Source of the DNA: Vibrio cincinnatiensis
GTDB lineage: Bacteria > Pseudomonadota > Gammaproteobacteria > Enterobacterales > Vibrionaceae
Direction of reading: 5' to 3'
NCBI RefSeq assembly: GCF_022113815.1
Contig: NZ_SGOM01000004.1
Coordinates: 1 to 64,000, forward strand
Length of the DNA: 64,000 bases
The notes under the pieces are model-generated. The model ran no database searches. It was not told where the DNA came from and worked only from the letters and a program-made list of their open reading frames with translations. How positions within the stretch are numbered: the stretch's first letter is position 1; the number at the start of each line of letters is the position of its first letter. The position numbers and the translations under genes were made by a program. Positions 29,618-37,406 of the stretch are shown here, in pieces.

Positions 29618-29995
29618 TTATAGTGATTCAGTAAAAGTACGAGCGATAACGTCGCGTTGTTGTTCTGGTGTTAGAGAGTTAAAACGTACAGCATAACCCG
29701 AAACACGAATAGTCAGTTGTGGGTATTTTTCTGGGTGCGCAACAGCATCTTCTAAAGTTTCACGTTTCAGTACATTGACGTTGAGGTGTTGACCACCTTC
29801 AATGCGAGGTGCTGCTTCAATGGCGACTTCACGGCTTTCATAATCACCAAACTCGCTGATAGCAACGACTTGATCGGCTTCATAACCTGCGACTGCAGCG
29901 ACACAACGCGCTTCATTTTTTTCGTTGTCGATTAGCCAAATTGAGTTAAGTAAGTCATCATTAGCTGCTTTAGTGATTTGGATACCTTGGATCAT
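29618..29995 (-). CDS. grcA: Autonomous glycyl radical cofactor GrcA
   Basis: GrcA (YfiD) has 125 residues from the ATG preceded by AAGGAGA; six upstream codons in frame are not part of the family. It is a stand-alone copy of the C-terminal glycyl-radical domain of pyruvate formate-lyase, with radical Gly100 in [13 protein letters not shown]. It restores activity to oxygen-cleaved pyruvate formate-lyase. E. coli yfiD is strongly induced without oxygen and at low pH. Two FNR boxes upstream reproduce that promoter layout. It is transcribed alone, convergent with thrC. Confidence 0.96.
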   Translation of the reverse strand: MIQGIQITKAANDDLLNSIWLIDNEKNEARCVAAVAGYEADQVVAISEFGDYESREVAIEAAPRIEGGQHLNVNVLKRETLEDAVAHPEKYPQLTIRVSGYAVRFNSLTPEQQRDVIARTFTESL

Positions 29996-30061
29996 TACTA
30001 TCTCCTTGCCCACTGAATGTGGTGTTATTGGTGTTAATTTTCAAAATTTGTTGAGTTGGGT

Positions 30062-30067
30062 ATTATA
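30062..30067 (-). promoter_or_regulatory. Consensus -10 box of grcA
   Basis: TATAAT on the minus strand. It puts the transcription start at about 30055, so the nearer FNR box is centred around -43 (within the class II range given start-site uncertainty) and the distal box around -96. Confidence 0.7.
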
Positions 30068-30091
30068 TACCTAATATCCTTAATTCTAGTA

Positions 30092-30105
30092 TTGATTTAG
30101 GTCAA
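30092..30105. promoter_or_regulatory. Promoter-proximal FNR box of grcA
   Basis: Written on the plus strand the site is TTGATTTAGGTCAA, one base from the TTGAT-N4-ATCAA consensus. It sits just upstream of the -10 box and overlaps the -35 region, the position from which FNR activates. Confidence 0.75.
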
Positions 30106-30144
30106 AAAACAACAAAAAACCATTATTATTTTAAGGTGATAAAT

Positions 30145-30158
30145 TTGATTTTAATCAA
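30145..30158. promoter_or_regulatory. Distal, perfect FNR box of grcA
   Basis: TTGATTTTAATCAA matches the FNR consensus fully. Its centre is 53 bases from the centre of the proximal box, the same spacing as the E. coli yfiD pair at -40.5 and -93.5, where the distal site dampens activation. Confidence 0.85.
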
Positions 30159-30298
30159 TAAAGCCTTTAAAAACAATAAACGTATAAATTATTTGAATTA
30201 TTAAATAATTTTTTAACTGGCTTTTGTTGTAATTTTACTACATTTTTATGCTTTATTATCTTGTGTGAATCGACAGATCAGTCAGTTAGGAAGCCGAT

Positions 30299-31207
30299 GT
30301 GAAAGTAGAAAGTGATAAAATGACAAATAATAAGACGAGGTCTGAAGAGAAGTTTTTTGGTGCGCATGTTTCTGCGGCGGGGGGCGTTGATCAAGCTCCC
30401 ATTCGCGCCAAACAGATCGGAGCGACAGCCTTTGCGCTGTTTACTAAAAACCAGCGACAATGGGGAGGGAAACCTCTGGATGAACAAACGATTCGTGCCT
30501 TTAGGTTGCATTGTCAGCAGTTAGGATTTTCAGATCAGCATATTTTACCACATGACTCTTACCTCATTAATTTAGGAGCACCGGATCAAGATAAGTTGGC
30601 TAAGTCTCGCCAAGCGTTTATTGATGAAATGCAGCGTTGCCAACAACTTGGGCTCCGTTTGCTCAATTTTCACCCTGGCAGTCATCTAAAACAGATCTCG
30701 GAAGCTCAGTGTTTGACGACGATTGCGGAATCGATCAATCAGGCACACCAAGCGGTGCCTGATGTGATTGCTGTGATTGAGAACACGGCAGGACAGGGAA
30801 GTAATTTAGGTTGGCGCTTTGAGCATTTGGCTGAAATTATTGAGCAAGTCGACGATAAGTCTCGAGTTGGAGTCTGTTTGGATACCTGTCATACCTTTGC
30901 TGCTGGTTATGATTTACGTACACCTGCTGCTTGTGAGGAGACTTTTTCGCAGTTTGATCATGTGGTTGGTATGCACTATTTAAGAGCAATGCACATTAAT
31001 GATTCAAAATCTAAATTAGGCAGTCGAGTTGATCGACATCACTCATTAGGGCAAGGTGAAATTGGTTGGACGTGCTTTGAATACATAGCGAAAGATCCCC
31101 GCTTTAATGGGATTCCTTTGATTCTTGAGACGATTGATCCAGATTTATGGCCTAAAGAGATCGAAATCTTAAAAAGATTTCATTATGGTGACACATTTTT
31201 AGAGTAG
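30299..31207 (+). CDS. nfo: Deoxyribonuclease IV (endonuclease IV)
   Basis: Nfo is an AP endonuclease with a TIM barrel and a trinuclear zinc site, acting on abasic sites and oxidised 3' ends. [16 protein letters not shown] and [14 protein letters not shown] open the fold, [21 protein letters not shown] and HINDSKS supply metal ligands, and [11 protein letters not shown] closes it. As called it has 302 residues with a GTG start preceded by AGGA; about 20 residues before FFGAHVS are extra relative to E. coli (285 residues), so an ATG at 30320 is an alternative. Transcribed divergently from grcA. Confidence 0.94.
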   Translation: MKVESDKMTNNKTRSEEKFFGAHVSAAGGVDQAPIRAKQIGATAFALFTKNQRQWGGKPLDEQTIRAFRLHCQQLGFSDQHILPHDSYLINLGAPDQDKLAKSRQAFIDEMQRCQQLGLRLLNFHPGSHLKQISEAQCLTTIAESINQAHQAVPDVIAVIENTAGQGSNLGWRFEHLAEIIEQVDDKSRVGVCLDTCHTFAAGYDLRTPAACEETFSQFDHVVGMHYLRAMHINDSKSKLGSRVDRHHSLGQGEIGWTCFEYIAKDPRFNGIPLILETIDPDLWPKEIEILKRFHYGDTFLE

Positions 31208-31218
31208 TTTCACAAACT

Positions 31219-31269
31219 TGGCATCCTTTTTTCATTACGATTCGCTAAAGAGTCGTTAGAAGGATGCCA
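31219..31269 (+). promoter_or_regulatory. Long hairpin enclosing a ribosome-binding site
   Basis: TGGCATCCTT (31219-31228) pairs perfectly with AAGGATGCCA (31260-31269), and the interior ACGATTC/GAGTCGT can add seven more pairs with one wobble. The AAGGA inside the right arm is placed correctly as Shine-Dalgarno for the ATG at 31272. The hairpin could block translation of that small ORF or end the nfo transcript (a T6 run follows the left arm, not the right, so termination on the plus strand is unlikely). Confidence 0.5.
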
Positions 31270-31271
31270 TC

Positions 31272-31400
31272 ATGCGTGCACTTATGTATTTATCTGTTCA
31301 TCAAGCAAGCCAAGCTACTCCTCGCATGCCGGTACCGAATCGACATGTGAAAGGGCAAGGCCATCACCGGGTGCCACAACCCAGTAAGCCAAGTAAATAG
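31272..31400 (+). CDS. Possible 42-residue basic small protein
   Basis: This short ORF is preceded by AAGGA seven bases before the ATG. It encodes a hydrophobic start (MRALMYLSVHQ) and then a basic, proline- and histidine-rich tail. I know no family, and no similarity to the neighbours is visible. It follows nfo by 65 bases and ends before ung. The correct spacing of the ribosome-binding site and its occlusion in a hairpin are the only arguments that it is translated. Confidence 0.4.
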   Translation: MRALMYLSVHQASQATPRMPVPNRHVKGQGHHRVPQPSKPSK

Positions 31401-31407
31401 AAAAAAG

Positions 31408-31434
31408 AACATTCAACTTCACTCATTGAATGTT
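31408..31434. other. Perfect 9-bp inverted repeat before ung
   Basis: AACATTCAA and TTGAATGTT flank a nine-base loop. On the minus strand it is followed by CTTTTTT and would be a terminator, but no minus-strand gene reaches here. On the plus strand there is no U tract. Its role is unclear. Confidence 0.45.
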
Positions 31435-31528
31435 GTTGCTGCCTTTAGGTGGTAAAGACATGGCTCAGTTCCTGACGCTTGAGGTGATTCAAGGTATACT
31501 TCTTTTTTTCAAGTAATCAGGAGCGTTT

Positions 31529-32218
31529 ATGACTCAGTCACTCGTTTGGCACGATGTTATTGGTGTTGAGAAACAACAAACGTATTTTCAGCAAACACTA
31601 CAATTTGTTGAGGCAGAAAGGCAGAGTGGAAAAATTATCTATCCACCAGCGAAAGAGGTCTTTAACGCTTTTCGTTTGACTGAATTTAATCAAGTGAAGG
31701 TCGTCATTCTTGGTCAAGATCCTTACCACGGACCGAACCAAGCGCATGGCCTTTGTTTTTCGGTCCTTCCGGGAGTGAAAACGCCCCCTTCTCTCGTCAA
31801 TATTTATAAAGAGCTTGCTCAGGATATACCGGGTTTTCAGATTCCGGATCATGGCTATCTAAAGAGCTGGGCTGAGCAGGGGGTGTTACTGCTTAATACG
31901 GTCCTGACCGTTGAACAAGGTAAAGCGCATTCACATGCAAAGAGTGGCTGGGAGACATTCACTGATCGAGTGATCGACGTGTTGAACCAACAAAGAGAAG
32001 GCATTATTTTTCTGCTTTGGGGTTCACATGCGCAAAAAAAAGGCGGTATGATCGATCGCCAACGACATCATGTTCTGATGGCTCCACACCCTTCTCCTTT
32101 ATCTGCTCATCGAGGTTTTTTGGGATGTAAACATTTTTCCTTGACGAATCAGATCCTGATTCAGCAAGGAAAAAGTCCAATTGATTGGCAACCCAAGATA
32201 GAACCGGTGACAAACTGA
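31529..32218 (+). CDS. ung: Uracil-DNA glycosylase
   Basis: This family 1 uracil-DNA glycosylase of 229 residues removes uracil from DNA in base excision repair. The catalytic water-activating Asp64 lies in [18 protein letters not shown], and the DNA-intercalating [11 protein letters not shown] loop with its catalytic His is near residue 190. [17 protein letters not shown] is also typical. The length matches E. coli Ung. It lies near nfo, the other base-excision gene, but about 320 bases and a hairpin separate them, so cotranscription is uncertain. Confidence 0.97.
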   Translation: MTQSLVWHDVIGVEKQQTYFQQTLQFVEAERQSGKIIYPPAKEVFNAFRLTEFNQVKVVILGQDPYHGPNQAHGLCFSVLPGVKTPPSLVNIYKELAQDIPGFQIPDHGYLKSWAEQGVLLLNTVLTVEQGKAHSHAKSGWETFTDRVIDVLNQQREGIIFLLWGSHAQKKGGMIDRQRHHVLMAPHPSPLSAHRGFLGCKHFSLTNQILIQQGKSPIDWQPKIEPVTN

Positions 32219-32320
32219 CGTTTTTTCGACCAGTATCAAAGCGCATGTCCTGATCCTTCTATACACTAAGATGAATATTCCCTAAAGTGAATTGGGGAAA
32301 GCGGTGTAGGGAGAAACACT

Positions 32321-32872
32321 ATGATGATAGAAAGGATCCAGCGCGAACATGGGTATATGGCTCGTTTACTCGCTATATTACGTGACAAGTTACAGTTACT
32401 TAAAGCTGAAAAATCCGTGAATTATAGCTTGATTAAAGAGATCGTTGACTACTTAGGTAGCCACTCAGAAACTGTGCATCATCCGAAAGAAGATATTATT
32501 TACCGCTATTATCTTGAGCATTATGCACAAGATCCTGCCATTGATAACTTAGAGAAAGAACATCTTCAGTTGGCTGAGCAAACCCAGAGATTTCTTGATT
32601 TGGTTGAGATGATTTTGCAAGATGCGGTTGTACCTCAAGCACTCTTTGTTGAAAAATTAGAGGAGTTTATCGAAAGCCAGCTTCATCATTTGGCGTTAGA
32701 AGACAAATCGGTGCTACCGCTAATTAATCAAACTTTTACTATCTCTGATTGGCAAAATGTTGAAGCACTGTGGACCAGCAACGAAGATGATCCGGTGTTT
32801 GGGGATACGATTGCTGAACGTTTTTCTCAATTGGCTCGCCGTGTGAGAAAAAGTAATACTGAGTGTATTTAG
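32321..32872 (+). CDS. Hemerythrin-like HHE domain protein
   Basis: This 183-residue alpha-helical protein matches the HHE cation-binding family: His at about residues 10, 46, 50 (SETVHHPKED region), 79 and 115-116 (LHHLALEDKSVLP) are placed as iron ligands in four-helix hemerythrin-like bundles. Such proteins bind a di-iron centre and oxygen or react with nitric oxide; some repair iron centres. The function here is not known. It starts with two consecutive ATG codons after GGGAG. It stands alone, 102 bases after ung. Confidence 0.85.
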   Translation: MMIERIQREHGYMARLLAILRDKLQLLKAEKSVNYSLIKEIVDYLGSHSETVHHPKEDIIYRYYLEHYAQDPAIDNLEKEHLQLAEQTQRFLDLVEMILQDAVVPQALFVEKLEEFIESQLHHLALEDKSVLPLINQTFTISDWQNVEALWTSNEDDPVFGDTIAERFSQLARRVRKSNTECI

Positions 32873-33009
32873 ATGAGAAATGGTTTCTTTCTACTTGAAG
32901 CGGTAGCGGACTTATAGTCCAGACCGGTTCACTCTGTATTACCACCGAATCGAGAAGAGCTGCGCTATCTTCAAGCTGTTAAATATCAAGCTTCTAAATA
33001 TCCGTTTTG

Positions 33010-33038
33010 AAAAAAGCCAGTCAGCTTAACTGACTGGC
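33010..33038 (-). terminator. Terminator of the DUF3545 gene
   Basis: On the minus strand GCCAGTCAG, a short loop and CTGACTGGC form a 9-bp stem followed by six U, 14 bases after the stop of the minus-strand gene. Confidence 0.9.
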
Positions 33039-33051
33039 ATGACTGTTCATA

Positions 33052-33231
33052 CTATAATTTGATGTTTTCTAACTCTAAGCAGATATCCATATCCAATAAT
33101 TCTTTCTCTAGGCGTTTTTTATCTCGGATGGCTTCTATTTCTCGCCACATACGTTTTACCGGTTTGGTCCGGAGTGCTCGGGCTTTGGTTATTTCCATGT
33201 CCAATAGTTGATCAAAGTGCAAGTCATCCAT
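33052..33231 (-). CDS. DUF3545 family small protein
   Basis: This 59-residue basic, helical protein has charged repeats of Lys/Arg and Glu (KPVKRMWREIEAIRDKKRLE), which is the DUF3545 pattern found in vibrios and relatives. Function is unknown. The ATG at 33231 has GAGG seven bases upstream; the open frame extends two codons further to a TTG. It has its own terminator and is therefore likely a real single-gene transcript. The 680 bases upstream of it are shared with the divergent AGCS symporter. Confidence 0.8.
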   Translation of the reverse strand: MDDLHFDQLLDMEITKARALRTKPVKRMWREIEAIRDKKRLEKELLDMDICLELENIKL

Positions 33232-33237
33232 AAGCAA

Positions 33238-33785
33238 GCCTCATTGTTGTCATCATCCCGTGATAGCTATCTAGATAGCATAACTGGCTTAAATTTAACT
33301 ATGATTTATTTCTCATTTATGATCTTTTCGTGATGGTTGAGTTTTTTTTCTGCGTCATTTCACATTTTTATCGAAAAACATGTCTAAAAAATCATCACAA
33401 AGGTTTAGCAAACGTTTTTATTGGAAAAGAAATCCTGTTAATGACCTGTTATTAAAGGTTACTGAAGTAAGCGGTTGGTGTTTTTTTGAACGCTTGGGCT
33501 TGAGTTATGACTTTTAGCTGACAATTTTATGCTTGGTGCATTGTGATAGCTTGCTTCTCAGTATATGAGATTTCTCTTATGCAATAATGTTTCCTTGATT
33601 GTTTTTTAATCTTCATTGTTGGTTTTTTGTGTTTATTTTGTATTACTTTCTCGCTTAAAATGGTCACTTATGTGTTAATGGATGGTGATTTTATAGTAAA
33701 AAATAACAACAAAATGCTAATGTTTGCATATTGATTTTTGGTGGTTCAGGTTGCATTATCCGCCAGTCAAAAAAATCGCTGCATT
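33238..33785. other. Long AT-rich spacer without a recognisable gene
   Basis: About 550 bases of AT-rich sequence lie between the divergent DUF3545 and symporter genes before the structured leader begins. I find no ORF with a good start, no tRNA and no known RNA motif. Poly-T stretches are frequent. Promoters for both genes presumably lie here. A small RNA gene is possible but not supported by a clear promoter-terminator pair. Confidence 0.4.
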
Positions 33786-33874
33786 ATTCAACTAACTGGA
33801 TCCGCGTTGAATAACCGTAAATGCATCCCATCACTCTGATAATTTTTCGGGATTCATATATGCCCATTTACGGT
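33786..33874 (+). promoter_or_regulatory. Two adjacent hairpins in the AGCS symporter leader
   Basis: ATTCAAC (33786-33792) pairs with GTTGAAT (33806-33812). Directly after, ACCGTAAATG (33814-33823) pairs perfectly with CATTTACGGT (33865-33874), and inside that ATCCC (33825-33829) pairs with GGGAT (33849-33853). The block ends 45 bases before the symporter start. It has no U tract, so it looks more like a structured 5' leader than a terminator. No match to the glycine riboswitch, which precedes other AGCS genes. Confidence 0.45.
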
Positions 33875-33919
33875 GTTAGTTTTGACTACAATCAGCGCAT
33901 CACTCTATGAGAGGTTCTT

Positions 33920-35350
33920 GTGACAGACTTAATTAATTTAATGAATGACCTGCTTTGGGGGTCAATTCTGGTTTATCTTTTGGTGGGAGTTGGGATTTAT
34001 TTCACCTTTCGATTGGGTTTTATCCAATTTCGCCACTTTGGGCATATGTTTAGCGTACTAAGAAACAGTCGCAAGTCAGACAAATCTGGTATTTCTTCTT
34101 TTCAGGCGTTGTGTACCAGCTTAGCCGCCCGTGTTGGAACCGGAAATATGGCTGGTGTGGCCGTTGCCTTAACGTTAGGTGGCCCAGGTGCTATCTTCTG
34201 GATGTGGATGACTGCGATGGTTGGCATGGCAACTTCATTTGCTGAAAGCACTTTAGCTCAGCTTTATAAAACGCGTGATAAAGATGGTAACTACCGTGGT
34301 GGCCCAGCTTATTACATGGAAAAAGGGTTAGGGATGCGCTGGATGGGGGTTTTATTCTCTATCTTTCTAATCGTTGCGTTTGGTTTAGTGTTTAACGCAG
34401 TACAAGCTAACTCTATCTCTAGTGCAATGCATACGGCATTTGGTTTCAAACCTTTGTATGTGGGTATTGTTATTGTTCTCCTTTCTGCGTTTGTCATTTT
34501 TGGTGGTATTCGTAAAATTGCTCGTACTGCAGAGCTGATTGTTCCCTTCATGGCTCTGGCTTATATCGTCATTGCATTAGCGGTGGTGTTTATCAATATT
34601 GATAAACTGCCAGCCGTGATCAGTTTGGTCTTTAGAAGTGCATTCGGATTAGAGCAGGCTGCCGCTGGTGGTGTTGGCTATGCAATCGCTCAAGCGATGA
34701 TTAATGGGGTTAAGCGCGGTTTATTCTCTAACGAAGCCGGTATGGGTTCAGCGCCTAATGCCGCGGCATCTGCCACACCTTATCCTCCCCACCCAGCTTC
34801 TCAAGGTTATGTTCAGATGCTTGGCGTGTTTGTGGATACCATTGTTATCTGTTCAGCGACCGTGGCTATTATTTTGATGTCTGGTGAATATGTTCCTCAT
34901 GGAGAAATTACAGGGATTGAGCTGACACAACGCGCATTAAGTTCACAAGTGGGGGATTGGGGGAGTATCTTTATTGCTTTTGCTATTTTCTTCTTCGCCT
35001 TTACCTCTATTATTGCTAACTATTCTTATGCTGAGACAAACCTAATCTTCTTAGAGCACAATAATAAGAAGGGGTTGATTGTGTTCCGAATCATTGTACT
35101 GGGTATGGTGATGTTTGGATCTCTGGCCACATTACCCGTTGTTTGGTCAATGGCAGATGTTTCTATGGGGCTGATGGCGATTGTCAACTTAGTGGCTATT
35201 TTATTATTGTCAGGGATCGTCGTTAAGTTAGCGAAAGACTATAACCGTCAGCTCAAAGCGGGCAAGCTCCCTACCTTTGATGCCAATGATTATCCTGAAT
35301 TGAAATCTCAGTTAGAAGAGGGTATTTGGGACAATAATCCGTCTCAATAG
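33920..35350 (+). CDS. Sodium:alanine/glycine symporter, AGCS family
   Basis: This 476-residue inner-membrane protein has about eleven hydrophobic segments. It takes up alanine or glycine with sodium. Family signatures include ALCTSLAARVGTGNMAGVA, YRGGPAYYMEKGLG and the stretch GLFSNEAGMGSAPNAAA near residues 270-286. The start is GTG with GAGG upstream. Vibrios carry several AGCS paralogues, and which amino acid this one carries cannot be told. A terminator at 35376-35405 shows a single-gene transcript. The leader is unusually structured. Confidence 0.92.
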   Translation: MTDLINLMNDLLWGSILVYLLVGVGIYFTFRLGFIQFRHFGHMFSVLRNSRKSDKSGISSFQALCTSLAARVGTGNMAGVAVALTLGGPGAIFWMWMTAMVGMATSFAESTLAQLYKTRDKDGNYRGGPAYYMEKGLGMRWMGVLFSIFLIVAFGLVFNAVQANSISSAMHTAFGFKPLYVGIVIVLLSAFVIFGGIRKIARTAELIVPFMALAYIVIALAVVFINIDKLPAVISLVFRSAFGLEQAAAGGVGYAIAQAMINGVKRGLFSNEAGMGSAPNAAASATPYPPHPASQGYVQMLGVFVDTIVICSATVAIILMSGEYVPHGEITGIELTQRALSSQVGDWGSIFIAFAIFFFAFTSIIANYSYAETNLIFLEHNNKKGLIVFRIIVLGMVMFGSLATLPVVWSMADVSMGLMAIVNLVAILLLSGIVVKLAKDYNRQLKAGKLPTFDANDYPELKSQLEEGIWDNNPSQ

Positions 35351-35375
35351 ATATGCCCAATAGGAAAGATAGTGA

Positions 35376-35405
35376 AAGCCATGCAGACAATGCATGGCTT
35401 TTTTT
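35376..35405 (+). terminator. Terminator of the AGCS symporter gene
   Basis: GCCATGCA, five bases, TGCATGGC, then seven T: a canonical rho-independent terminator 25 bases after the stop. Confidence 0.93.
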
Positions 35406-35448
35406 GTAGGCTATAAGCTGCTCAACAATAAAAATATAGGATATAACA

Positions 35449-36222
35449 ATGCTGATTGTGGTTTCCCCTGCAAAAACATTGGATTACGAATCGCCATTAC
35501 CCAGTCAACGTTACACACAGCCCGAATTGGTGGAACACTCACAAGCATTAATTGACGTTTGTCGTCAGTTAACGCCCGGATATATTGCGGGACTCATGAA
35601 AGTGAGTGATAAGATAGCGGGTCTAAACGTTGCTCGCTTTGCTCAGTGGAGTGAAAGCTTTACCCTTGAAAATGCTCGCCAAGCCATTTTTGCTTTTAAG
35701 GGGGATGTGTATACTGGGCTAGACGCTGAAACGTTAAGTGATGATGATCTGGTTTTTGCTCAGCAACATTTACGGATGCTTTCCGGTTTATATGGCTTGC
35801 TTAAACCGTTAGATCTTATGCAACCTTATCGGCTAGAAATGGGGACTAAACTGGCAAATCCCCGAGGCAGTAATTTATATCAGTTTTGGGGCGACATTAT
35901 TACCGATAAATTGAATGAGGCCATTCAAGCTCAAGGGGATCATGTTTTGGTCAATCTTGCATCTAATGAATATTTCAAGTCGGTAAAAGTGAACAAGCTG
36001 GATGCGCAGGTGGTGACACCTATCTTTAAAGACTATAAAAATGGTCAATATAAAGTGATCAGTTTCTATGCAAAAAAAGCACGCGGTATGATGGCGCGTT
36101 ATATCATTGAAAATCAGCTCTCTTCTGTACAAGCTCTTACTCATTTTGATGTCGCTGGGTATTATTTTGTTGAGCAAGAATCAACCCCGACTGAACTTGT
36201 TTTTAAACGCGAAGCGCAATGA
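35449..36222 (+). CDS. yaaA: Peroxide stress protein YaaA
   Basis: YaaA has 257 residues (E. coli 258). The protein lowers free intracellular iron and oxidative DNA damage during peroxide stress and has a DNA-binding helix-hairpin-helix-like fold. [41 protein letters not shown] and [10 protein letters not shown] are family hallmarks. It lies 10 bases before the 47-residue gene at 36233, with which it forms a transcript that may continue into the TatD-family gene. In E. coli it belongs to the OxyR regulon; I see no clear OxyR site here. Confidence 0.95.
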   Translation: MLIVVSPAKTLDYESPLPSQRYTQPELVEHSQALIDVCRQLTPGYIAGLMKVSDKIAGLNVARFAQWSESFTLENARQAIFAFKGDVYTGLDAETLSDDDLVFAQQHLRMLSGLYGLLKPLDLMQPYRLEMGTKLANPRGSNLYQFWGDIITDKLNEAIQAQGDHVLVNLASNEYFKSVKVNKLDAQVVTPIFKDYKNGQYKVISFYAKKARGMMARYIIENQLSSVQALTHFDVAGYYFVEQESTPTELVFKREAQ

Positions 36223-36232
36223 GGAGAAAAAG

Positions 36233-36376
36233 ATGTGGTTGTGGCTCTCACAAGTTATTGCTCGTTATGATGCGTGGTGTAAACAGCTAGGTTTGACTCC
36301 AGAACAAAAGCGTAGCTGTGTGCCTTATCGCCAAGAAACGAACCATCATGATGCCTCTTCATCTCGAACCGAGTAA
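36233..36376 (+). CDS. 47-residue small protein, DUF5363-like
   Basis: The ORF starts 10 bases after yaaA with GAGGAG well placed upstream. The protein begins MWLWLSQVIARYDAWC and contains GLTPEQKRSCVPYR, a pattern I associate from memory with DUF5363, a family of very short proteins in Vibrionaceae and Pasteurellaceae. Function is unknown. Its last codons overlap the start of the next gene in another frame, which suggests translational coupling. It is easily missed by automated gene finding because of its size. Confidence 0.7.
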   Translation: MWLWLSQVIARYDAWCKQLGLTPEQKRSCVPYRQETNHHDASSSRTE

Positions 36377-37163
36377 GATTGTTTATCAGTTATTTGATAC
36401 TCATTGTCATTTAGACCTCGATCCTTTTTCTAGTACTGTGGAGACAGAACTTAGGCAGGCTCAGCAGCAAGGTGTGGTGCGGTTTTTGATTCCCAGTGTG
36501 GGCCCCGAAAATTGGTCCACCGTTGCCCTATTGGCTAAACAGCACCTGAATACCTTTTATTATGCGTTAGGAATTCATCCGCATTTTTTACCTTCACTGA
36601 CGGCTTGCCAAGTGCTTTCTCTTCTAGAAGAGCAGCTCTCTCAGTCGAATCAAGCGTGTGTGGCTGTCGGTGAGTGTGGATTAGATGCCATGGTCAGTGA
36701 TTCTGCTCAGCATCAAGAAACCATTTTGAAAGGGCAGTTAGCGATTGCACAAAGCGCTCGGTTACCCGTGGTGCTGCATAGCCGAAAAACACACAACCGT
36801 TTATTGCAGATCATCAAACAATCACGTTTTACTCAAGGTGGTGTTATTCACGCTTTCAGTGGTAGTGAGCAAGAGGCAAAACAGTTTATTGCGTTAGGGT
36901 TTAAATTGGGGGTGGGTGGCATTATTACTTATCCAAGAGCCAATAAAACCCGACGAGCGATAGCGGCGGTGCCACTTGAGCATCTTGTTTTAGAAACCGA
37001 TTCTCCTGATATGCCGCTTTGTGGGTTTCAGGGGCAAATTAATACACCGAGCCAACTGCCTCTAATATTGAATGAACTCGCTTTACTTAAACAGCAAGAT
37101 CCCGAAATGCTGGCAGATATCTTATGGCAAAATAGCCATCGGTTATTTAATTTACCGCTTTAG
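36348..37163 (+). CDS. TatD family metal-dependent hydrolase (YjjV-like)
   Basis: This protein of 271 residues from the chosen ATG has the TatD amidohydrolase fold and a two-metal site. DTHCHLDLDPFSS gives the HxH metal ligands, GECGLDAM, LPVVLHSRK and GVIHAFSG follow, and LETDSPDMPL carries the metal-binding Asp. Sequence is closest to E. coli YjjV rather than TatD itself. Members act as 3'-5' DNA exonucleases or deacylases; this one's substrate is not known. Its start lies inside the 47-residue gene. An upstream GTG at 36318 is a less likely start. Confidence 0.9.
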   Translation: MMPLHLEPSKIVYQLFDTHCHLDLDPFSSTVETELRQAQQQGVVRFLIPSVGPENWSTVALLAKQHLNTFYYALGIHPHFLPSLTACQVLSLLEEQLSQSNQACVAVGECGLDAMVSDSAQHQETILKGQLAIAQSARLPVVLHSRKTHNRLLQIIKQSRFTQGGVIHAFSGSEQEAKQFIALGFKLGVGGIITYPRANKTRRAIAAVPLEHLVLETDSPDMPLCGFQGQINTPSQLPLILNELALLKQQDPEMLADILWQNSHRLFNLPL

Positions 37164-37246
37164 CTTTACCTCTCTCCTCGCTTGACTATTCTTTGTGAAA
37201 GAAAGTGAAAATAAATGTCGCATTCATCCCCGCTTAAGAGACTGTT

Positions 37247-37264
37247 TAGTGATTTCACTCACAT
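37247..37264 (+). promoter_or_regulatory. Distal CRP-like site of nupC
   Basis: TAGTGA-TTTCAC-TCACAT keeps the GTGA-N6-TCAC core of the CRP consensus. With the -10 box at 37337 it is centred at about -93. Confidence 0.65.
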
Positions 37265-37299
37265 AAATATGTGAATGTATGATAGTTCTTATAATAAAA

Positions 37300-37315
37300 T
37301 GTGAAGGGTACAGTA
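37300..37315 (+). promoter_or_regulatory. Proximal CRP half-site of nupC
   Basis: TGTGA at 37300-37304 is followed by a six-base spacer and a poor right arm. Its centre falls at about -41 from the predicted start and 52 bases from the distal site. Paired CRP sites at about -41 and -93 are the layout of CytR-controlled nucleoside promoters in E. coli. Confidence 0.45.
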
Positions 37316-37336
37316 CTTTATCTAGGATGGGGTGCG

Positions 37337-37342
37337 TATAAT
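37337..37342 (+). promoter_or_regulatory. -10 box of nupC
   Basis: TATAAT with an expected start of transcription near 37349. No good -35 is present, as expected for a CRP-dependent promoter. Confidence 0.6.
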
Positions 37343-37406
37343 TGCTTCGCTTTTGAGCTCCATTTTGTAACACGCCAACATTTAACTTATAAGGAAGTCA
37401 TAAACT

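Noticed and set aside
33786..33919. Glycine riboswitch in front of the AGCS symporter
   Set aside because: Glycine aptamers precede some AGCS genes in Vibrio, but the conserved core (GGAGAG-like and tandem aptamers) is absent from this leader.
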